Source: Enterocloster hominis (ex Liu et al. 2021)
GTDB taxonomy: Bacteria; Bacillota; Clostridia; Lachnospirales; Lachnospiraceae
Direction of reading: 5' to 3'
Length of the DNA stretch: 64,000 bases
Assembly (NCBI GenBank): GCA_014385265.1
Contig: JACRTJ010000025.1
Coordinates: 124,001-188,000, forward strand
Shown: positions 58,989 through 64,000 of the stretch, one piece after another
Numbering within the stretch: position 1 is the stretch's first letter
Layout: each line of letters begins with the position of its first letter
The notes under the pieces: generated by a model
Told to the model about the DNA's origin: nothing
What the model saw: only the letters and a program-made list of their open reading frames with translations
Databases searched by the model: none
Translations under genes and position numbers: made by a program

Positions 58989-60233
58989 ATGGAATATAAG
59001 GTTTCAGAACAGGTACGCCAGAAATTTGACGCCCTTGTAAAAGACGAAAAGGTTCAGAAGGCACTGAAGTTTATGGAAGAAGACCAGGATGCGGTCATCG
59101 ACCGTCAGATCGAGCTGACCCTGATCCCCGCCCCCACCTACCATGAGCAGAAGAAGGCAGAACGTATGCTGGAAATGTTTAAGGAAGAGGGACTTTCCGA
59201 CTGTCACATTGACGAATACGGAAACTGTGTGGGGATCCGTAAGGGCACCGGCGGCGGAAAAACGACCCTGGTGGAAGGCCATATGGATACTGTATTCGCC
59301 CTGGATACGGAGCTTAAGATCGTCCGGGAGGACGGCTTTATCAAATGCCCCGGAATCGTAGACGATACAAGAGGCTGTGCGGCCGTTCTTTCCACGATCC
59401 GGGCTTTAAACGCCGCCGGGATCCAGACAAAGGGTGATATCCACTTTGTGGGAACGGTACAGGAGGAAGGAACCGGCGCTTTAAAGGGAATGAAGTATTA
59501 TGTGGACCATCATCCGGAGCTGGAGGCCAGCATTTCCGTGGACGGACCCGGCTACCAGGAGATCACTTATGAGGCCACAGGCATCCAGACGTATGAGGTG
59601 AACTTCAACGGAATCGGCGGCCATGCATGCGGCATGTTTGGAAAGGTGGCGAACCCGCTCCATGCGGCGGCCAGAGCCATTGCCAAGATTTCGGAATTCC
59701 GTGTTCCCGCAGACCCCATGACGACATTTGCAGTGACCAACTTCCATGCGGGAAGCTTTGAGGCGGTCCATGCCATCGTTCCCACAGCCCAGATCCGCTT
59801 TAACTTCCGTTCCAATTCCCAGGAGGAACTGGAGAAGCTCCGTGACCGGATCTTTGCCGCCATCGACGAGGCATGTAAGGAGGAGACAGACCGCTGGGGC
59901 ATGGATACCATCACATATGAAGTGAAGCATATCTGTGACGTCAACGCCGGTCATCAGGATTCCCACGCGTCCATCGTGGAAGGAGCCATGGCGGCGGCAG
60001 AATTCCTTGGCTGTGCAGAGCCGAAGCTTGGAAACGGCGGCTCCACCAACTGCAACCGGGCCCTGGAAGCCGGACTTCCGGCTGTCTGTCTTGGAGGCGG
60101 CTGTGATTATGACTGCCAGTGCCATACCCTGGACGAGCAGTTTAAGGTGGAGGATGCCTTCAAGGGCTGCCAGCAGACGCTCCTCATGACTCTGCTCTGC
60201 GCCGGAACAGAAATGACGGAAAGCATCATTTAG
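58989..60233 (+). CDS. M20 family metallopeptidase (PepT-like)
   Basis: The protein has 414 residues, starting at 58989 behind AGGAGG; an upstream in-frame start lacks a ribosome site. The M20 dimetal core is LVEGHMDTVFALD (His and catalytic Asp), GIVDDTRG (bridging Asp), GTVQEEGTGALKG (Glu pair), VDGPG and the C-terminal GGGCDYDCQCHTLDE (His). The lid domain is at about residues 190-310 (INFNGIGGHACGMF). It probably trims di- or tripeptides in the cytoplasm. It is distinct in subfamily from the AbgB-like gene at 36403. Confidence 0.92.
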   Translation: MEYKVSEQVRQKFDALVKDEKVQKALKFMEEDQDAVIDRQIELTLIPAPTYHEQKKAERMLEMFKEEGLSDCHIDEYGNCVGIRKGTGGGKTTLVEGHMDTVFALDTELKIVREDGFIKCPGIVDDTRGCAAVLSTIRALNAAGIQTKGDIHFVGTVQEEGTGALKGMKYYVDHHPELEASISVDGPGYQEITYEATGIQTYEVNFNGIGGHACGMFGKVANPLHAAARAIAKISEFRVPADPMTTFAVTNFHAGSFEAVHAIVPTAQIRFNFRSNSQEELEKLRDRIFAAIDEACKEETDRWGMDTITYEVKHICDVNAGHQDSHASIVEGAMAAAEFLGCAEPKLGNGGSTNCNRALEAGLPAVCLGGGCDYDCQCHTLDEQFKVEDAFKGCQQTLLMTLLCAGTEMTESII

Positions 60234-60302
60234 CTTGCGCCGCCAGGCAGAAGGAAGTATTCTGATAAGGCTGGTATATTATAGGAAAAGAGGGAGATAC
60301 AG

Positions 60303-60623
60303 ATGGAAAAGAACAGCACTGAGTTTATGCAGCAGGTATATGATCTGGCAACCGGAGCCTATAATCCTGGAAGCAGCATCGTGGCAGAGAATGCCTTTGT
60401 GGAAAATGTGTTCAGCGAGGGCTCTGTCTGTGCAGAGGCTTACAGGGAGGTATATGCCGCCGGAGAGCGCCTGTGCAGACGTCTGGGCGTGCAGTTCGGC
60501 GACGATGTGGACGTGGAGGCCATTGTGGACAACATGATGGAGATCCAGAGGGAGATCGGCCTTAAGATGTACGAATACGGCTGGTATTTTGCTAAAGGCG
60601 GAGACGGGATCCATAAGGTATAG
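60303..60623 (+). CDS. Small cytoplasmic protein (DUF6809-like)
   Basis: The protein has 106 residues, all-helical by appearance, with the pattern VNVFSEGSVCAEAYREVYAAGERLCRRLG and a C-terminal LKMYEYGWYFAKG. This resembles a small protein common in Lachnospiraceae (DUF6809-type, from memory). The function is unknown. The ribosome site GGGAGA lies 8 bases upstream. It is followed after 9 bases by the NUDIX gene and is likely co-transcribed. Confidence 0.7.
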   Translation: MEKNSTEFMQQVYDLATGAYNPGSSIVAENAFVENVFSEGSVCAEAYREVYAAGERLCRRLGVQFGDDVDVEAIVDNMMEIQREIGLKMYEYGWYFAKGGDGIHKV

Positions 60624-60632
60624 GAGTGTGTC

Positions 60633-61355
60633 ATGGCTTTTTTGGAGGATCTGAAGGGATTTTACGGAACTGGTGAGAAAAACCGGGCGGGTCAGAGCCT
60701 GGAGGAGTTTCTGGACAGGTATGATCCCAGAAAATATGACTGTCCCAGCTGTACCACGGATATTGTGGCGGTACAGTGTGATGAGCCGCTCCGGTCCTGG
60801 GGGCAGCCCTTAAAGCTTCTTCTTGTTAAACGGGGCAATCATCCAAGCATTGGCTGGTATGCCACGCCGGGCGGCTTTGTGGAGCTTAAGGAGGATCTTT
60901 ATGAGGGGGCGGCCAGAGAGCTTCAGGAGGAGACTGGGGTGACGGGACTTCCGCTCCAGCAGCTTCGTACCTGGGGCGCTTATGACAGGGATCCCCGGTG
61001 GCGGGTGATCACGACCTCGTTCCTGGCTCTGACGGAAGGCGATCTACCGGTGAGGGCCGGCGACGACGCGGCGGATGCGCTGTGGATGGATGTGTCGCTC
61101 CGTCTGGTCTCGGAGGAGGACGGGCAGCAGCGGAAGGAGATATGGGAGCTTTGCCTGGACCATGAAGAACGGAAGGTCCATGTGGCGGCCCGGGTAGAGC
61201 GTACATATTTCCCGGATGCCGTGCTTCCCAGGGAAAGGTACAGGCTTCTGTGGGCGGACGGCCTGGCTGTGGACCACGGCTGCATCATCACCCAGGCGCT
61301 TCTTTATCTGAAGGAGCGCCTGGAGGAGAGGACAGGCGGAAAGACAGTCCGTTAA
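60633..61355 (+). CDS. NUDIX hydrolase
   Basis: The protein has 240 residues. The Nudix box is complete: GGFVELKEDLYEGAARELQEETGV-type spacing (Gly-x5-Glu-x7-REL-x-EE-x-Gly). The region before it (LLLVKRGNHPSIGWYATPGG) resembles ADP-ribose or NAD-type Nudix enzymes. A short N-terminal extension carries a CPSC pair (YDCPSCTTD). It hydrolyses nucleoside diphosphates linked to another group. A terminator follows at 61365. Confidence 0.92.
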   Translation: MAFLEDLKGFYGTGEKNRAGQSLEEFLDRYDPRKYDCPSCTTDIVAVQCDEPLRSWGQPLKLLLVKRGNHPSIGWYATPGGFVELKEDLYEGAARELQEETGVTGLPLQQLRTWGAYDRDPRWRVITTSFLALTEGDLPVRAGDDAADALWMDVSLRLVSEEDGQQRKEIWELCLDHEERKVHVAARVERTYFPDAVLPRERYRLLWADGLAVDHGCIITQALLYLKERLEERTGGKTVR

Positions 61356-61364
61356 ATAGGAAGG

Positions 61365-61403
61365 CCGGCATGTGATCCCGAAAGGAACGGCATGCCGGTT
61401 TTT
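61365..61403 (+). terminator. Terminator of the NUDIX gene
   Basis: CCGGCATG (61365-61372), a loop, CATGCCGG (61391-61398), then TTTTT. It lies just before the 3' end of the converging pfp gene. Confidence 0.85.
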
Positions 61404-61411
61404 CTGATGTT

Positions 61412-62650
61412 TTAAGGCTTTATGCGGGCGGCCGCGTCTGGCTGCCGGTAAAGATATCTGGGAAGCCCGTTTTCCATGATCCGTTCCGGTTCACCCTGGA
61501 TCAGCGGCAGGATATAGGGAAGGAAGCTGTCTGTTACGTCAGAACCGCCCTGAGAGATCCATTCTGCCGGAAATTTCTTTTCCTGGTTGCAGATCCGTCC
61601 CACCGGCTCCAGGCAGCAGGAAAGCTTGTAGGGGGCATCGGAGGTCCGCTGGAAGGCTGCCATTTTTCCTGTTTCCCCGGAAAGGGCGGCGCGGACTCCG
61701 AAGGCGCCTGCCATGGCAGACTCCTCGATATCCGTCCTGGAGGCCAGCATCCCGCTGCATCTCTGGCTTACATTGAGCTCAATGGAGCGGACCTTGACGT
61801 GGAACCGGTCACGGACGAAGGATTCCAGGACTTCTCCGCAGCCGGTGAGCATTTTGTGTCCAAAGGAATCCAGCTTTGCGGCGTCGGAATATTCGCAGAT
61901 AAAGGTTCCTCCGGCGTCGGCAATGCCCTCGGAAACGCAGACGACCACATTGGCTGTTTTTTCAAAGGCACGCTCCAGATCCTGGTAAAAGGCCTCCAGC
62001 TCAAAGGGAGCCTCGGGGAGGTAGATGAGGATAGGGTTGTCTCCCTCATATTTTCTTGCCAGCTTTGAGGCAGCTGTGAGCCAGCCGGCGTGGCGTCCCA
62101 TGATCTCTATGATCGTCACAGATCTCTGCTGGTATACAGAGGCGTCCAGGACGATCTCCCGGACCGTGGAGGCCACATATTTTGCGGCGCTGCCGAAACC
62201 GGGCGTATGGTCCGTGAGCACCAGATCGTTGTCAATGGTCTTGGGAATGCCGATGAACCGTACATCGCTGCCGGTCCGGGCAGCAAAGCGGGAAAGCTTA
62301 TCCACCGTATCCATGGAGTCGTTTCCTCCCACATAGAGGAAATATCCGATGTTCATTTCGCGGAGATTATCAAAAACAGCGGAATAGACAGCGTCCGTCA
62401 GATCCTCCGGGAGCTTAAAGCGGCAGGACCCCAGATAAGCGGCTGGCGTCAGCCGGAGGAGCTTCAGCTCTTCCTCGGTGAGGGCAGTCAGATCTGTGAC
62501 CCGGTCCGCAAGGAAGCCCTCAATGCCGTTGAGCATCCCATAGACACGGCCCTCCTGCCCTGCCTCCTTCCATGCCTGTACTGCGCCGCAGAGGCTGGCG
62601 TTTATGACGGCGGTGGGGCCGCCGGACTGTCCGATCACTAAATTCTTCAT
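61412..62650 (-). CDS. pfp: 6-phosphofructokinase, PPi-dependent type
   Basis: The protein has 412 residues. It phosphorylates fructose 6-phosphate in glycolysis. The phosphoryl-donor signature is of the pyrophosphate type: GGNDS has Asp where ATP enzymes have Gly, and PKTIDND has Lys where ATP enzymes have Gly. Other motifs are GQSGGPTAVINASL at the N-terminus, EIMGRHAGWL and RCSGMLASRTD. Using PPi makes the step reversible and saves ATP, common in anaerobes. It has a promoter at 62751-62778 and stands alone. Confidence 0.93.
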   Translation of the reverse strand: MKNLVIGQSGGPTAVINASLCGAVQAWKEAGQEGRVYGMLNGIEGFLADRVTDLTALTEEELKLLRLTPAAYLGSCRFKLPEDLTDAVYSAVFDNLREMNIGYFLYVGGNDSMDTVDKLSRFAARTGSDVRFIGIPKTIDNDLVLTDHTPGFGSAAKYVASTVREIVLDASVYQQRSVTIIEIMGRHAGWLTAASKLARKYEGDNPILIYLPEAPFELEAFYQDLERAFEKTANVVVCVSEGIADAGGTFICEYSDAAKLDSFGHKMLTGCGEVLESFVRDRFHVKVRSIELNVSQRCSGMLASRTDIEESAMAGAFGVRAALSGETGKMAAFQRTSDAPYKLSCCLEPVGRICNQEKKFPAEWISQGGSDVTDSFLPYILPLIQGEPERIMENGLPRYLYRQPDAAARIKP

Positions 62651-62750
62651 AATAAATCCATTCTCTCCATTCTAGTGCGATTTAGAGTCAGTACTTCTTA
62701 CTGCCGGCGGTGGGATCATTTATCTCCGGGCCGGCGTGCTGTACGGAAAT

Positions 62751-62778
62751 ATTATAATACAGGAAGAAAGAAAATCAA
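62751..62778 (-). promoter_or_regulatory. Promoter of pfp
   Basis: On the minus strand TTGATT (62778-62773), a 16-base spacer and TATAAT (62756-62751); the leader is about 95 bases. Confidence 0.65.
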
Positions 62779-62869
62779 TCAATTTTTTCAGACTGGTATA
62801 GATCTGGGAAAAGCGGCAATAATAGGAGTATCACCAAAGAGAAAGATTAATACTTATCCTCCCCTTTTT

Positions 62870-62912
62870 AACCGGCTCCGGTACGAAGTTCGTACGGGGG
62901 CTGGTTTTTTTT
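62870..62912 (+). terminator. Strong terminator hairpin upstream of the HTH gene
   Basis: AACCGGCtCCGGTACGAA pairs with TTCGTACgGGGGCTGGTT and is followed by a run of eight T residues. No gene on this strand ends just before it, so it may close a small untranslated transcript or a leader. Confidence 0.75.
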
Positions 62913-62917
62913 CACTA

Positions 62918-62961
62918 TTGAACCAATGGTTCAAGACAACGCGGCTGATTTCGTGTATGAT
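62918..62961 (+). promoter_or_regulatory. Promoter with 17-bp palindromic operator for the HTH gene
   Basis: TTGAACCA-a-TGGTTCAA (62918-62934) overlaps the -35-like AAGACA (62933-62938). TATGAT (62956-62961) follows after 17 bases. A dimeric HTH protein could bind the palindrome and autoregulate. Confidence 0.6.
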
Positions 62962-63004
62962 AGAAGCAGATGAAAAGAATCTGGAAGGACAGGCAGGTGA
63001 TGGG

Positions 63005-63451
63005 ATGGTAAAGATATCGAAAGAGGAGACAGGAAAAAGGATACGCAGACTCCTGGCAGAGAGCGGGATCACAGTCCGGGATGTGCAGGAGGAGCTGGAG
63101 CTGGACAGTCCCCAGTCTGTTTACAAATGGCTGAAAGGGAAGGCTCTCCCTTCTCTGGATAATCTCCTGGTCCTGGGATGTATGCTGGATCTGCCTGTGG
63201 AGCAGCTTCTGGTCCTGGAGGGGAAGGAGGATGAGGAGATCGTACAGAGGAGGAAAAGGTGGGTCAAAAAACGCCCGCATATTCTGTGCGCCTATGTCCT
63301 CAGGACCCACAGGAACCTGGAACGGATCCAGATGATACTGAGTGATACCAGGACCGACTGGAAGCCGGAGAAGCGCAGTGGGATCTGGAAGGAGGCTCAG
63401 GAACCAGAAAACGGAAGGAATTCCTTTAATCCAGAAGCTCCGCGTAGGTGA
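63005..63451 (+). CDS. XRE-type HTH regulator
   Basis: The protein has 148 residues from ATG 63005, preceded by AGGTGATGGG; the longer upstream frame overlaps the terminator and is not believed. Residues about 5-65 form an XRE-type helix-turn-helix (LLAESGITVRDVQEELELD, SPQSVYKWLKGKALPSLDNL). The rest is basic and helical, possibly for dimerisation (WVKKRPHILCAYVLRTHRN). Its 3' end overlaps the converging small HTH gene by 26 bases. Its target is probably the palindrome at 62918. Confidence 0.82.
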   Translation: MVKISKEETGKRIRRLLAESGITVRDVQEELELDSPQSVYKWLKGKALPSLDNLLVLGCMLDLPVEQLLVLEGKEDEEIVQRRKRWVKKRPHILCAYVLRTHRNLERIQMILSDTRTDWKPEKRSGIWKEAQEPENGRNSFNPEAPRR

Positions 63452-63668
63452 CGTTGAGGACCTTGGCCAGGGCCTTCAGCTCAATGTCTGTTATAAAGCG
63501 TTTGCCGCTTTCCATCCGCTGGATCGCATTTTTATCAATATCAAGGCCTTGTACCTGGAGCATATCGGCCAGCTTCCTCTGGGAGACATTTTTCATCTCC
63601 AGGCGCAGCTTCCGTATTTTTTGTCCGCATATATTGTTTAGTCCATGTTCTGATTTGTTTTTGTACAT
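63426..63668 (-). CDS. Small XRE-family HTH protein
   Basis: The protein has 80 residues and is almost wholly an HTH_3 domain: IRKLRLEMKNVSQRKLADML, DKNAIQRMESGKRFITDIEL, ALAKVLNVTYAELL. It is of the antitoxin/Cro-like size. Divergent from the unknown gene at 63792; the intervening region has ACTGA-n3-TCAGT near 63692 and GACAT-n7-ATGTC near 63738, either of which could be its operator. There is no adjacent toxin gene visible within the window. Confidence 0.88.
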   Translation of the reverse strand: MYKNKSEHGLNNICGQKIRKLRLEMKNVSQRKLADMLQVQGLDIDKNAIQRMESGKRFITDIELKALAKVLNVTYAELLD

Positions 63669-63791
63669 CGCTTTCTCCCCTCAAGACATTCACTGATTGT
63701 CAGTAAGATAAATATATGTTAAGATGGACCGGGAGATGACATTTACTAGATGTCGAAAATGGATTTTATTAAAAGAAAGAGGGGTTCATTC

Positions 63792-64000
63792 ATGAATTAT
63801 AAGGAACTGGCAGAAAAAGCCCGTGAAATAAAAGCCGACGGAGAGAGATTCCTTGCACAGTATGAAAATGAGATCGTGGATTTTCTGAGAGAGGATGCAG
63901 AAGACGCGGAGAGCCGCCTGCAGAAGGAGATCTTTTTTGAATTTCTGGATAATCTCCATGGAATGTGCCATCTGGCAGAATATATGGGACTGGAGGTCGT
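63792..64000 (+). CDS. Unknown protein, N-terminal part (cut by window end)
   Basis: The frame starts at ATG 63792 behind AGAGGGG and is open to the right edge (69 codons). The visible part is hydrophilic and helical (ELAEKAREIKADGERFLAQY) with an acidic middle (REDAEDAESRLQKEIF). No family was recognised. It is divergent from the small HTH gene, which may regulate it. Confidence 0.6.
   Translation, partial: MNYKELAEKAREIKADGERFLAQYENEIVDFLREDAEDAESRLQKEIFFEFLDNLHGMCHLAEYMGLEV

Noticed and set aside
62675..63004. Longer N-terminus of the HTH gene
   Set aside because: It would translate through a strong terminator and the promoter; the ribosome site favours 63005.
1..64000. rRNA, tRNA, intact insertion sequences, prophage or replication origin
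   Set aside because: No characteristic sequences, terminal repeats with intact transposase, integrase genes or DnaA-box clusters were seen on reading both strands.

Overview
The window looks like a chromosomal segment of an obligately anaerobic, low-oxygen-tolerant Firmicute of the Lachnospiraceae (Clostridium cluster XIVa; Enterocloster/Lachnoclostridium-like). The reasons are the class III ribonucleotide reductase, a flavodiiron-rubredoxin fusion, a PPi-type phosphofructokinase, secreted proteins with choline-binding-type wall repeats, a DUF4358-MBOAT-DHHW cassette, a DUF5058 permease, AGGAGG-type ribosome binding sites, and fairly GC-rich coding DNA. The species cannot be fixed from this sequence. 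No rRNA, tRNA, CRISPR array, prophage or intact insertion sequence was seen. Two genes are cut by the window ends: nrdD at the left and an unknown gene at the right.

Layout. 1-4.3 kb: end of nrdD with a fused redoxin domain, a MotA/MotB-like (ZorA/ZorB-like) motor pair, and a YitT membrane protein. 4.4-12 kb: minus-strand sulfite/nitrite reductase, amino-acid binding lipoprotein and FMN-binding protein, then plus-strand D-serine dehydratase, M18 aminopeptidase and an NhaC-type antiporter. 12.1-15.6 kb: a MacAB-like efflux operon. 15.6-16.4 kb: a repeat-rich gene desert with a transposase relic. 16.4-20.3 kb: a large wall-binding protein, a 66-residue membrane protein behind a structured repeat, and an orphan PTS IIC. 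20.6-26.1 kb: phosphatase, a Znu-type zinc ABC importer, and two COG0523 GTPases, one His/Cys-rich and one fused to a DUF1980-like domain. 26.2-34.9 kb: envelope genes (polysaccharide deacetylase, D,D-carboxypeptidase, acetylation cassette) and an AraC regulator fused to a glycosidase-like domain. 35-40.3 kb: a CapA-M20 amidohydrolase-DUF5058 operon and an orphan NMT1 lipoprotein. 40.4-48.5 kb: a His-rich Zn/Cd P-type ATPase under a SmtB/CzrA-like operator, then a TetR-MMPL-secreted coiled-coil protein module. 48.6-53.8 kb: small lipoprotein, macrodomain protein, YccF, AbgT transporter and the flavodiiron protein. 53.8-55.9 kb: TPP riboswitch with thiC-thiW. 56-64 kb: two more wall-binding proteins, M20 peptidase, NUDIX, PPi-PFK and a small cluster of HTH regulators.

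How it fits together. Three themes recur. (1) Zinc import, allocation and export: His-rich solute-binding protein, His/Cys-rich COG0523 protein, His-rich ATPase. (2) Cell-envelope construction and decoration. (3) Amino-acid and peptide salvage: DsdA, M18, M20 twice, AbgT. The most unusual non-coding item is a 121-bp multi-hairpin element present twice (18853-18973 and, inverted, 27796-27916). It lies in the same orientation relative to the gene it precedes, its stems differ by paired changes, and it ends in an extended -10 promoter motif.
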